From NCBI GenBank assembly GCA_031323845.1, contig JAVIYP010000005.1, positions 1 through 64,000 on the forward strand: 64,000 bases of DNA. Reading direction: 5' to 3'. The translations under genes and the position numbers were made by a program. This stretch comes from PUPG01 sp031323845 (GTDB lineage Bacteria > Bacteroidota > Bacteroidia > Bacteroidales > UBA7960). The notes below the pieces were generated by a model that was given only the letters and a program-made list of their open reading frames with translations, had not been told where the DNA came from and made no database searches. This document shows, in pieces, positions 1 through 7,999 of this stretch (its first letter is position 1; each line of letters begins with the position of its first letter).

Positions 1-211
1 TCCCGCTGAATATCAACCTGTTTGACCCCGTAAATATGCTGCCAGCCAACAATCCGGCACCGACATTCAAACTGTTGTGCTTATGTGCCAGATGGATGCC
101 CAGGTCAACAGGACCAAAAAAAGGCCCGACAGGGTATTTGTTGATGCGGTAATAGCCGGTTGATGCGTCAATCATCAAGGCCCGGAGATACGTTCTTGCT
201 GCTTTGCTCAT
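1..211 (-). CDS. N-terminal fragment of a probable aldehyde:ferredoxin oxidoreductase-family protein (cut by window edge)
   Basis: The leftward reading frame opens with ATG at 211 and runs off the window after 70 residues. It begins MSKAARTYLRALMID and contains GPVDLGIHL and AGSIFTGSNRLIFSG. The last segment resembles the N-terminal domain of tungsten/molybdopterin aldehyde:ferredoxin oxidoreductases, where a GPL-x-G...G(T/S)NR stretch lies near the cofactor-binding region. Those enzymes oxidise aldehydes to acids with ferredoxin as acceptor, in the cytoplasm of anaerobes. The catalytic and iron-sulphur parts lie outside the window, so the call rests on a short match remembered from the family. 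The CoA-binding gene ends 115 bp upstream on the same strand, so the two may be co-transcribed. Confidence 0.5.
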   Translation of the reverse strand, partial: MSKAARTYLRALMIDASTGYYRINKYPVGPFFGPVDLGIHLAHKHNSLNVGAGLLAGSIFTGSNRLIFSG

Positions 212-326
212 GTTGAAGAAAAAAGTTTAGGTGTTTACACCAGGTTCGATATGTATCAGTTCGTTATTCAATGGGCCGGCACGTCACACATGCCATCCCT
301 TAACAATCATTATAAATCCGTATAGC

Positions 327-785
327 CTACCTGGGCAATCTGCCGACAAGCCCTACCAGCCACCGGTGGAATTTGTGAACACCCTCGGGTTGTGCATGCA
401 GCAGAATACATTTCCCGCAAACTGCATTCTCATGCTGTTTGCAAAGCCGGTCATAGACCTTCCTGCTGCCCGACATCTGCTGTATCCACAGGTATTCAAA
501 CCCAAGAGAAACAGCTTTTTCAAAAACCTCTGATGTTACATCGGGTTTTGTAACTACCAACAAGGCTTTCACTTCAGCCGGTAGCTCCTGAAGGTCCGTA
601 TAGATGTCCTCTCCGTCAGGAGTCCTGCCTCCGGCCGGGTTAACAGGATATAGGGTGTAGCCTTTCCCCTTCAAAATCCTGTAAACCTCATGTCCGAATT
701 TTTTCGGGCTGCGGCTGTAGCCCGCCAAAGCAATATGCTGCTGGCCTAAAAAATTGTCTATGCGTGATTTTTCAGATGTTTTCAT
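327..785 (-). CDS. CoA-binding domain protein (YccU-like Rossmann fold)
   Basis: The 152-residue protein starts MKTSEKSRIDNFL and carries a compact CoA_binding_2 domain. It has an N-terminal IALAGYSRSPKKFG nucleotide-binding turn (about residues 18-31), then YPVNPAGG (about 45-52), and a later LWIQQMSGS segment where the family usually has a W-x-Q-x-G motif. Length and motif order fit the YccU family, small cytoplasmic proteins that bind CoA and have no settled reaction. It lies upstream of, and on the same strand as, the partial oxidoreductase, so a link to acyl-CoA or aldehyde metabolism is possible but is only inferred from position. The C-terminal tail (HKFHRWLVGLVGRLPR) is basic. Confidence 0.82.
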   Translation of the reverse strand: MKTSEKSRIDNFLGQQHIALAGYSRSPKKFGHEVYRILKGKGYTLYPVNPAGGRTPDGEDIYTDLQELPAEVKALLVVTKPDVTSEVFEKAVSLGFEYLWIQQMSGSRKVYDRLCKQHENAVCGKCILLHAQPEGVHKFHRWLVGLVGRLPR

Positions 786-1121
786 GGATTTATTACGGAT
801 TGTTTCACCTTGCTAATATACACAGTAGTTCATTGCCGTTGCAGATATCGTTTCATTTTTTTTTATTGATTTATCCATAGTTGTGGTGTAATTGTTTTCT
901 GTTGTTAGCCAAGAAGTTAAGCAAGAGCAACGGCATCTTAATAAAATTTCAGCGTTTACCTTTAATTCAAACACTTAAATTGCGAAATTTGCACAACTCA
1001 TAAAAACTGTGTTTTACAGATGATACCGGCATGACCAAATTTTGACACACCGGAGGATGATTATGACTGCCTGGGATTTTTTATGTCTGCGACACCTTGC
1101 GAGAAAATGCCAGCTTTATGT

Positions 1122-1228
1122 TCCACGCAAAGATCGCAAAGAGTTGAACGCGAAGGTCGCAAAAGGCTGTATTGATTCTTCTTGGCGTTCTTTGCGTGTC
1201 TTATATTTTGCGTTCTTTGCGAGAAACA
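1122..1228. repeat. Inverted GCAAAG-rich repeat in the spacer between the CoA-binding and mscS genes
   Basis: The left arm (1122-1166) carries repeated CGCAAAG units spaced 9-10 bp. The right arm (about 1180-1228) carries the complement, with repeated CTTTGCG units, so the block can fold into a long imperfect hairpin. Short open frames through it on both strands look like by-products of the repeat. The rest of the 786-1297 spacer is AT-rich and I see no gene in it. The element resembles the word-like dispersed repeats seen elsewhere in this window (26.0, 34.4 and 63.7 kb). Confidence 0.6.
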
Positions 1229-1297
1229 GAATCACAACATGCTGAATAATTATAAACACACGACAAGATATCCAACGCTCAACAAATAATTTGCACC

Positions 1298-2176
1298 ATG
1301 ATGACCTCATTTTTTTCCGGGCTTCCCGGTTTAAGCGCACACCTGATCCATTATGTGCTTGCCCCATTGGTGGTTTTGATTCTTGCTTCGCTGATAACGA
1401 AGATCTTCAGGAGCATTATGCGCCGGTATTTTGAAAAAAGCGCGACATTGCTCCATGTGGACCTCACCCGCTACCGTTTCTTTAAAAATGCGGTAAGCTT
1501 TATTATTTTCCTGGTGGCCTTCATCATTATTTTCTATATGATACCCGAGTTACGGTCGCTGGGGGTTACGCTGTTTGCCGGTGCAGGTATCCTGGCCATC
1601 ATCATTGGTTTTGCTTCCCAGGCCGCTATTTCGAACATCATTTCAGGCATCTTCATTGTTACTTCCAAACCTTTTCGGGTAGGCGACTACATAAAGATCA
1701 GCAATGAGCATTTCGGCACGGTGGAGGACATTACCCTGCGCCACACCGTGATACGCAACAATGAGAATCGCCGTATCATCATCCCGAATTCGGTCATAAA
1801 CAACCAGACCATCATCAACAGCAACATTGTTGACGAAAAAGTATGCAGCCTGATAGAGTTGGGCATAAGCTTTGACAGCAGCATTGACCGTGCTATAAAA
1901 ATAATGCAGGAAGAAGTGCTGAAACATCCGTTCTTTCTGGACAACAGGACGGAAGAGCAACTGGCGGCCAATGAGCCACCTGTAGTGGTTCGCGTCATGG
2001 GCCTGGGTGAATATTTTGTTAACCTCCGCGCCTATGCATGGGCCGCCACCTCAATGAATGCCTTTGTGTTGCGAACAGACCTGTACAAGACGATAAAAGA
2101 ACGTTTCGACCGGGAGGGCATTGAAATCCCTTACCCGCACCGGACCCTGATCAAAAAAGACAAGCCGAAGGCCTGA
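1298..2176 (+). CDS. mscS: Small-conductance mechanosensitive channel, MscS family
   Basis: The 292-residue inner-membrane protein has a topology typical of minimal MscS channels. There are TM helices at about 17-38 and 63-84 and a pore-lining TM3 at about 88-121 rich in Gly and Ala (LFAGAGILAIIIGFASQAA). The beta domain follows immediately (KPFRVGDYIKI, then GTVEDITLRHTVIR and IPNSVINNQTI), then a C-terminal alpha/beta domain ending IPYPHRTL. Such channels open under membrane tension and release solutes on hypo-osmotic shock. The start is ATG ATG at 1298 and either Met could be used. It is probably monocistronic; the neighbouring carbonic anhydrase is convergent. Confidence 0.93.
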   Translation: MMTSFFSGLPGLSAHLIHYVLAPLVVLILASLITKIFRSIMRRYFEKSATLLHVDLTRYRFFKNAVSFIIFLVAFIIIFYMIPELRSLGVTLFAGAGILAIIIGFASQAAISNIISGIFIVTSKPFRVGDYIKISNEHFGTVEDITLRHTVIRNNENRRIIIPNSVINNQTIINSNIVDEKVCSLIELGISFDSSIDRAIKIMQEEVLKHPFFLDNRTEEQLAANEPPVVVRVMGLGEYFVNLRAYAWAATSMNAFVLRTDLYKTIKERFDREGIEIPYPHRTLIKKDKPKA

Positions 2177-2270
2177 TTAACCGGTCAGGTTAAGAGCGGG
2201 AATATTCATATTTATCGCGCAAAGCGAAACCCGCATCGATTGAGGTAATTTCACTATCGGCATTATCCGG

Positions 2271-2897
2271 TCAGACAATGCGGTAGATCTCCATAATTTC
2301 GGTGAGTATTTTTTTGAAATCGATCTGCAGGTCTGTAAGCCTTCCGCTGCGGATGTCGAACACCCAGCCGTGCACCTTCAGCCGGCGCTCTTTGTAAGCC
2401 TTTTGAATAACCGCCGTTTTGATGACGTTAATGCACTGCTCCCGGACATTAAGTTCAACGAGACGCCTGTGCTTTAATTCAGGGTCGTCAAGAAGACTCA
2501 GTTCCTTTTTGTGAAGGCGGTACACATCCCTGATGTTTCTCAGCCAGGGATTCAATATGCCCATGTCGGTTTGCTGCATGGCTGCGTGTATGCCTCCGCA
2601 CTGGTAATGCCCGCAAACCACCACATGCTGTACACGAAGGTAGCGCACGGCATAGTTGATCACCGACATTACATTGAGGTCGGTGTTGGGCACCATATTG
2701 GCAATATTCCGGTGCACAAACACTTCGCCCGGAGCCACCCCCATCAGCTCCTCAGCCGACACACGACTGTCGGAACAACCAATATACAGGATGCCGGGAT
2801 GCTGATCCCCCGCCAGCTTTTCGAAGTAATCGCTGTCCTGCTCAAGCTTCCTGGCAATCCAGGCTTTGTTGTTTGCAAACACTTGCTTTAAATCCAT
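2271..2897 (-). CDS. can: Beta-class carbonic anhydrase
   Basis: The 208-residue enzyme interconverts CO2 and bicarbonate in the cytoplasm. Zinc ligands are visible: Cys41 in CSDSR (with the Asp43-Arg45 dyad), His97 and Cys100 in HYQCGG. VFVHRNIANMV and the ELNVREQ helix region also match the beta family, and length is normal. It is transcribed leftward and converges with mscS. The divergent Fe-SOD gene starts about 290 bp beyond its 5' end. No operon partner is evident, so a housekeeping role supplying bicarbonate to carboxylases is inferred. Confidence 0.95.
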   Translation of the reverse strand: MDLKQVFANNKAWIARKLEQDSDYFEKLAGDQHPGILYIGCSDSRVSAEELMGVAPGEVFVHRNIANMVPNTDLNVMSVINYAVRYLRVQHVVVCGHYQCGGIHAAMQQTDMGILNPWLRNIRDVYRLHKKELSLLDDPELKHRRLVELNVREQCINVIKTAVIQKAYKERRLKVHGWVFDIRSGRLTDLQIDFKKILTEIMEIYRIV

Positions 2898-3190
2898 CTT
2901 TGACGTTATTATTTTGAGATGACTGATTTCTTTCTCAAAAATACAGGAATTTTTTTATGCCCGGATCGTTAATTGTTAAGGATAAGACATCCGGCAAGAA
3001 GCCTGCCGGCCACCCAAGCCTTATCTCCTGCCACGATTTTGCCCCGGATGATGTGCCGGGCAAAAAACCCGGGCACGTGAGTCCGGCCGGGAGCTTTTAC
3101 CCCTTCAATGGCATGCGCGAACCCTTTGTGTTGCAAAACATGCATATTTTTTATATATTCGCCTTTTTCTTACCCAAAAAACCTGCAGAT

Positions 3191-3766
3191 ATGAAACATG
3201 TATTACCAAAACTGCCCTACTCTCCGGAAGCCCTGGAACCCCACATCTCAAAAAAGACCATTGAATACCATTATGGCAAACACCACATGACGTATGTTCA
3301 AAAACTGAACGAGCTAATTGTTGACACCCCGTTTGCTGATGCCTCGCTTGAAGAAACCGTGATGAAAGCAGAAGGAGGCATTTTTAACAACGCCGCCCAG
3401 GTGTGGAACCACACATTTTACTGGGAGGGTTTTTCAGCAAATGGCGGCGGTATGCCTGAGGGCAAGCTGATGGATGCCATTAACAACTATTTTGGCTCCT
3501 TCGACCGGTTCCGGGAAGAGTTTACAAAAGCCTCCCTCACCCTGTTCGGTTCGGGCTGGACATGGCTGGTAGCCGACAGCAATGGGAAACTGCACATTGT
3601 GCAAACAGGAAATGCCGGAAATCCTTTGCGCGACGAACTTAAGCCGCTTCTTTGCTGCGACGTGTGGGAACATGCCTACTACCTGGATTACCAAAACAGG
3701 CGACCGGAATACGTTTCAGCGTTCTGGAAAATAATTGACTGGAACAAGGTGGCCTCACGAATGTAG
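3191..3766 (+). CDS. sodB: Iron superoxide dismutase
   Basis: The 191-residue Fe/Mn-SOD dismutates superoxide to peroxide and oxygen in the cytoplasm. Metal ligands are His27, His74, Asp157 (CCDVWEHAYY) and His161, matching the FeSOD numbering plus one. Gln70 in NNAAQVWNH is the active-site glutamine typical of the iron type. The reading frame stays open for 78 codons upstream, but the family N-terminus (KHVLPKLPYSPEALEP) begins at the ATG at 3191, so the extension is not counted. AT-rich sequence just upstream (about 3145-3175) could hold the promoter. The gene stands alone. Confidence 0.96.
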   Translation: MKHVLPKLPYSPEALEPHISKKTIEYHYGKHHMTYVQKLNELIVDTPFADASLEETVMKAEGGIFNNAAQVWNHTFYWEGFSANGGGMPEGKLMDAINNYFGSFDRFREEFTKASLTLFGSGWTWLVADSNGKLHIVQTGNAGNPLRDELKPLLCCDVWEHAYYLDYQNRRPEYVSAFWKIIDWNKVASRM

Positions 3767-3806
3767 GCAACTCCGCCTGTCTTTTTCACACCGTAGCTTA
3801 AAAAAC

Positions 3807-3832
3807 GTTAAACGCGTGTTAAATTGTGTTAA
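3807..3832 (+). promoter_or_regulatory. Three GTTAA direct repeats, probable OmpR-type response-regulator site
   Basis: GTTAA occurs at 3807, 3818 and 3828, spacings of 11 and 10 bp (one helical turn). The last two are extended to GTGTTAA. Tandem half-sites at this spacing are the usual binding pattern of winged-helix OmpR-family regulators. They end about 28 bp upstream of a TATTTTTG -7 box at 3860, the normal place for an activator. The regulator encoded by the downstream operon is the obvious candidate, suggesting autoregulation (inference). Confidence 0.45.
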
Positions 3833-3859
3833 GCACGCCCTGAATCGTGTTTTACGCTT

Positions 3860-3867
3860 TATTTTTG
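3860..3867 (+). promoter_or_regulatory. -7 box of the kinase/regulator operon promoter
   Basis: TATTTTTG fits the Bacteroidota TAnnTTTG consensus. No TTTG -33 box is found 19-21 bp upstream, which would fit an activator-dependent promoter served by the GTTAA repeats. Transcription from here would give a leader of about 135 nt before the kinase ATG at 4010. Confidence 0.4.
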
Positions 3868-3912
3868 TGTTGACTGATGCGGAACCCTGAACGGTTCCAG
3901 AGGTGTAGTATG

Positions 3913-3940
3913 CAGCCACAGCTTATGGCTGTTATTTTTT
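3913..3940 (+). terminator. Leader hairpin with T-run (possible attenuator) ahead of the kinase gene
   Basis: CAGCCA pairs with TGGCTG across a 7-nt loop and is followed by TTATTTTTT. A second small hairpin, GGAACC/GGTTCC, lies just upstream at about 3881-3898. Sitting between the putative promoter and the start codon, the pair could act as an attenuator. The alternative is a weak terminator for the SOD transcript, about 150 bp away. Confidence 0.35.
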
Positions 3941-4009
3941 GAAATAAAGCAAGAGGCGGCAAGGGTTTGTTTTAGCCGTTTAGTTTTTTTGCACGTACAT
4001 TCCGGATCT

Positions 4010-5635
4010 ATGAAAAAGAGATTTATCATACTTGTTATTGTTGCGATAAGTGTATCTCTTACAGGGCTTCTTATTATTCAGCTTTACTGGATACGGAATG
4101 CGGTTGCCATAAAGGAGGTAAATTTTGAACGCGGTGTTAGTGAAGCTGCCTCCCGTGCAATTTACCGCTTCAATAAAGAAGAGCTGACACGCAAACTCAT
4201 ACGCCAGCAGGAACGAAGCCAGTTCATCGGCCAGCTTAACAGCATGCTTGATTCACTGAATCGTCTTCATTACAATCAAATCCTGTCACAACAGTCCGAT
4301 CGAAACCTTCCGGGAGATGAGGACGAACCGGGACTCTGGCCTGAATATGACCTGTTGCACCGCTATGAATACATTGATGGATTGCAGCAATGGGCGCAAG
4401 ACACAAGCTACAGGGCAAGAAGGCCAAATTATCCAGGACTCAGTTCAGGCTATCTGCCTAACCCGGACCGGCGTATGCAACAGGACCCTTTCAGTGCGTT
4501 TTTTGAGCGAAGCAGAATGATCAACGATCTGTTTGATGAGCTCTTCAGCAACCGCTATACCTTTCAGGTTACCAACCAGCAGAGCATTGCCTCCCTTGAT
4601 TCGCTGCTCGAATTCGAGCTACACCGACAGGGAATCAAAACTCCCTATGAATTCGGGGTTTACAATCCCCAACGGCATGCCCTGGTAAGCGAAAAAACAG
4701 GCGCCTTCAGCAAGCAGTTGCTGACAAGCCAATATGCCTTTCATTTGTTTCCAAACGACCTGTTCGTAAACCCGGAATACCTGCTGCTGTATTTCCCCTA
4801 CCAGGAACGTTACATCCTGTCGCAGATGAACGCCATGCTGGCTACATCCATCGTGCTGCTGTTCGTTCTGATCTCTTCTTTCGGATTTACCATACTTACC
4901 ATAATCCGGCAGAAGAAACTCTCGGCAATGAAAAATGACTTCATCAACAACATGACCCATGAGCTGAAAACACCCATCTCAACCATATCGCTCGCCTGTC
5001 AGGCACTGAACGACCACGACGTTAAAAAATCCGAACCACTCTATCAGAGCTATATAAAAGTCATTAATGAAGAAAATGAACGTCTGGGCATACTTGCCGA
5101 CAGGGTGCTGCAAACCGCACTTATTGAAAACGCAAAGATCCGCCTCAACATTACCGGTGTAGACCTTCATGAAATGATACAGCATGCCATCAACAAAATC
5201 AAGCTGCAGGTGGAAGCTAAGCATGGCAATATAACAACAAGCCTGGCGGCGGAATACAGCTTTGTGCGGGCCGACAAAGTGCACATAACCAATGTTTTCT
5301 CAAATCTTATCGATAACGCAAACAAATATTCTCCCACCAAGCCGGAGATAAGGATCAGCACTGAAAACACAGAGAAGGGGGTTGTCGTACATGTCGAAGA
5401 TAAAGGAATCGGCATTAGCCGTGTAAATCAAAAGAAAATTTTTGATAACTTGTACCGCGTTTCAACAGGCAACATACATGACGTAAAAGGTTTTGGCCTT
5501 GGGCTCAGCTATGTAAAGGCTATTGTTGAAAAACACGGAGGCTCAATAAGCCTGGAAAGCGAGCCCGGCAAGGGTTCACGCTTCACCGTCTTTATCCCCT
5601 TCGGATATGATGGCAGTGCTTCCGGTGAACATTAA
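4010..5635 (+). CDS. rprX: Sensor histidine kinase, RprX-like
   Basis: The 541-residue inner-membrane kinase starts MKKRFIILVIVA at ATG 4010; a TTG seven codons upstream is less likely. TM1 spans about residues 5-27 and a roughly 250-residue periplasmic sensor region follows, then TM2 at about 277-299. The HisKA H-box NNMTHELKTP has the phospho-accepting His317. The N box (NLIDNANKYSP), the G1 box (EDKGIGI) and the G2 region (GFGLGLSYVKAIV) complete the ATPase domain, so the kinase should be active. The response regulator follows 15 bp downstream. The pair resembles RprX/RprY of Bacteroides, an envelope-stress type system; the stimulus cannot be read from sequence. Confidence 0.88.
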   Translation: MKKRFIILVIVAISVSLTGLLIIQLYWIRNAVAIKEVNFERGVSEAASRAIYRFNKEELTRKLIRQQERSQFIGQLNSMLDSLNRLHYNQILSQQSDRNLPGDEDEPGLWPEYDLLHRYEYIDGLQQWAQDTSYRARRPNYPGLSSGYLPNPDRRMQQDPFSAFFERSRMINDLFDELFSNRYTFQVTNQQSIASLDSLLEFELHRQGIKTPYEFGVYNPQRHALVSEKTGAFSKQLLTSQYAFHLFPNDLFVNPEYLLLYFPYQERYILSQMNAMLATSIVLLFVLISSFGFTILTIIRQKKLSAMKNDFINNMTHELKTPISTISLACQALNDHDVKKSEPLYQSYIKVINEENERLGILADRVLQTALIENAKIRLNITGVDLHEMIQHAINKIKLQVEAKHGNITTSLAAEYSFVRADKVHITNVFSNLIDNANKYSPTKPEIRISTENTEKGVVVHVEDKGIGISRVNQKKIFDNLYRVSTGNIHDVKGFGLGLSYVKAIVEKHGGSISLESEPGKGSRFTVFIPFGYDGSASGEH

Positions 5636-5650
5636 CAAAAAAAACAAGCT

Positions 5651-6367
5651 ATGGAGAATCCACAAATCAACATTTTACTGGCAGAAGACGACCATAACCT
5701 CGGAACCATTCTGAAAGCATACCTGGAAGCCAAAGGGCTGCCAACCACCCTCTGCGAAAACGGGCAAACAGCATATGACGCCTTCATCCGGGAGAACTTT
5801 AATTTTTGCATTCTGGATGTGATGATGCCTGTTAAAGATGGATTCTCACTTGCCAAAGACATCCGGAAGGTGGATAAAAAAGTTCCCATCCTTTTTCTTA
5901 CGGCAAAAAACATGCAGGAAGACATCCTGGAGGGACTGAAAATCGGTGCCGACGACTACATGACAAAGCCGTTCAGCATGGACGAACTGTTGCTCAGGAT
6001 TAATGCCATATACCGGCGCACTTATTTTGAAAAGCCCGGCGATTCTGACAAAACCTTTTTCAAAATTGGCAACTACAGCTTCGACTACGCCCGCCAGATT
6101 CTGAAAATTGACAACACAGAGCAAAAGCTCACCTCCAAGGAAGCCCAGCTGCTTAAAATGTTATGCGACAGGACCAATTACGTGCTCGAGCGTTCAGAAG
6201 CCCTCAAAAAAATCTGGCTTGACGACAATTACTTCAACGCCCGGAGCATGGATGTATATATCGCCAAACTCCGCAAATACCTCAAAGACGATCCCTCCGT
6301 GGAACTCCTCAACGTGCACGGAAAAGGATTCAAACTGCTTGTCTCCAAACCCGAAGACGACGACTAA
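5651..6367 (+). CDS. rprY: OmpR-family response regulator, RprY-like
   Basis: The 238-residue protein has an N-terminal receiver domain (about 7-120) with acidic pair Asp13/Asp14, phosphorylation site Asp56 in CILDVMMP, Thr84 and Lys106 in TKPFSM. A C-terminal winged helix (about 140-235) follows, with TSKEAQLLKMLC, RSMDVYIAKLRKYL and VHGKGFKL. It is the cognate partner of the kinase 15 bp upstream. OmpR-type domains bind tandem half-sites spaced 10-11 bp, as found upstream of this operon at 3807-3832. Length and the phrase DILEGLKIGADDY are close to Bacteroides RprY as I remember it. Confidence 0.9.
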   Translation: MENPQINILLAEDDHNLGTILKAYLEAKGLPTTLCENGQTAYDAFIRENFNFCILDVMMPVKDGFSLAKDIRKVDKKVPILFLTAKNMQEDILEGLKIGADDYMTKPFSMDELLLRINAIYRRTYFEKPGDSDKTFFKIGNYSFDYARQILKIDNTEQKLTSKEAQLLKMLCDRTNYVLERSEALKKIWLDDNYFNARSMDVYIAKLRKYLKDDPSVELLNVHGKGFKLLVSKPEDDD

Positions 6368-6409
6368 AACGACCGTCACCCTGCAGCATGCAAAAAGCAC
6401 CTGTTTGTC

Positions 6410-6440
6410 TTGGATAAGTAGGTAAGCTTTCGTATCTTTG
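6410..6440 (+). promoter_or_regulatory. Promoter of the suf operon
   Basis: A TTG -33 element at 6410-6412 and a TATCTTTG -7 box at 6433-6440 are separated by 20 bp, an excellent match to the Bacteroidota primary-sigma consensus. The predicted start is about 75 bp before the sufB ATG at 6520. No obvious repressor palindrome is seen in the leader. Confidence 0.7.
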
Positions 6441-6519
6441 CGCGATTATTTATAATAAATCTAAATAAGCCTAAAGGTTTGTTTACTCTTTGGATTCACA
6501 AGTAATCAGACGTCCGAAA

Positions 6520-7968
6520 ATGGAAAACAACAGCAACAGGATACTGGAGGAGGTAACCGGGTCGGAATACAAGTACGGTTTTTACACCGACATTGAAATG
6601 GATCAGGCACCTCCCGGGCTTACGGAGGACACCATCCGTTTTATTTCCGCAAAGAAGCAGGAACCCGATTTCATGCTCGAGTTTCGCCTTAAGGCATTCC
6701 GGCACTGGCAAACCCTCAGGGAGCCGGAGTGGGCTCACGTGAAATATCCCCGCATCCGTTACCAGGATCTTATCTATTATTCAGCGCCGCGCAATAGACC
6801 CCGGTACGACAGTCTCGACGAGGTTGATCCGGAGCTCCTGGAAACCTTTGAAAAGCTGGGCATACCGCTTGACGAGCAGAAGGCATTGGCCGGAGTGGCC
6901 GTTGATGCGGTTATGGACAGTGTATCGGTTGGCTCAACATTCAAAAAGACGCTGGCAGAGCATGGAGTAATATTTTGTTCATTCAGCGAAGCCTTGCAAA
7001 AGCATCCTGAACTCATAAAAAAATACATGGGCTCCGTGGTTCCATATACGGATAATTTTTTTGCTGCGCTGAACTCCGCCGTATTCAGCGACGGTTCTTT
7101 TGCCTACATTCCCAAAGGAGTTAAATGTCCGCTTGAACTGTCAACATATTTCCGGATCAATGCCGCCAATACGGGGCAGTTTGAACGCACTCTTATTGTA
7201 GCGGAGGAAGGAAGCTTTGTAAGTTACATGGAGGGCTGCACTGCGCCCATCAGGGACGAGCACCAGCTGCATGCAGCCATCGTGGAAATCATTGCCCACA
7301 AGGATGCTGAGGTGAAATATGCTACCGTTCAAAACTGGTGGCCCGGCGACAAGGAGGGCAAGGGCGGGGTATACAACTTCGTCACCAAAAGGGGCATCTG
7401 CGAAGGAGAAAATGCGAAAATATCGTGGACACAGGTAGAAACCGGCTCGGCGGTCACCTGGAAATACCCCAGCCTGGTGCTGAAAGGCGATAACAGCTCG
7501 GGAGAGTTCTATTCCGTTGCGGTTACCAACAACATGCAGCAGGCAGATACCGGCACTAAAATGATTCACCTGGGGAAAAACACCCGGAGCACCATCATCA
7601 GCAAAGGCATATCGGCCGGCAAAAGCAACAACAGTTACCGCGGCCTGGTAAAAACCAGCCGCCGTGCCGAAAACGCGCGCAACTTCTCGCAATGTGATTC
7701 GCTGCTCCTGGGCGACCAGTGCGGCGCCCATACCTTCCCGTACATTGATGTGGGAAACCGGTCTTCTGTCGTTGAACATGAAGCAACCACAAGCAAAATT
7801 TCCGACGATCAGCTGTTTTACTGCCTCCAGCGGGGAATCGACATGGAGGGTGCCATTGGCCTTATTGTCAACGGCTACGCCAAAGAAGTGCTTTCAAAGC
7901 TGCCCATGGAGTTTGCCGTGGAGGCACAAAAACTGCTTTCCATCAGCCTGGAAGGCAGTGTGGGATAA
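6520..7968 (+). CDS. sufB: Fe-S cluster assembly scaffold SufB
   Basis: The 482-residue SufB is a subunit of the SufBC2D scaffold on which Fe-S clusters are built from sulphur delivered by SufS/SufE. It has the SufBD core beta-helix and conserved GDQCGAHTFP (Cys401) and VVEHEAT (His420), near the residues tied to cluster assembly in E. coli SufB. The start was set at ATG 6520 (MENNSNRILEEV); a TTG ten codons earlier is open but unneeded. It is first of five rightward genes sufB-C-D-S-E with spacings of 31, 17, 11 and 83 bp. Confidence 0.97.
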   Translation: MENNSNRILEEVTGSEYKYGFYTDIEMDQAPPGLTEDTIRFISAKKQEPDFMLEFRLKAFRHWQTLREPEWAHVKYPRIRYQDLIYYSAPRNRPRYDSLDEVDPELLETFEKLGIPLDEQKALAGVAVDAVMDSVSVGSTFKKTLAEHGVIFCSFSEALQKHPELIKKYMGSVVPYTDNFFAALNSAVFSDGSFAYIPKGVKCPLELSTYFRINAANTGQFERTLIVAEEGSFVSYMEGCTAPIRDEHQLHAAIVEIIAHKDAEVKYATVQNWWPGDKEGKGGVYNFVTKRGICEGENAKISWTQVETGSAVTWKYPSLVLKGDNSSGEFYSVAVTNNMQQADTGTKMIHLGKNTRSTIISKGISAGKSNNSYRGLVKTSRRAENARNFSQCDSLLLGDQCGAHTFPYIDVGNRSSVVEHEATTSKISDDQLFYCLQRGIDMEGAIGLIVNGYAKEVLSKLPMEFAVEAQKLLSISLEGSVG

Positions 7969-7999
7969 ATTCGAACACCAACTTTATACGAAACATAAT

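Noticed and set aside
2957..3190. 78-codon N-terminal extension of the superoxide dismutase
   Set aside because: The conserved protein starts at 3191 and the extension has no family similarity or targeting signal.
3881..3940. tRNA-like hairpins before the kinase gene
   Set aside because: Arms are too short, and no acceptor stem or T-loop consensus is present.
7664..7999. Extended sufC frame overlapping sufB
   Set aside because: The ABC ATPase begins at 8000; the extension is sufB read in another frame.
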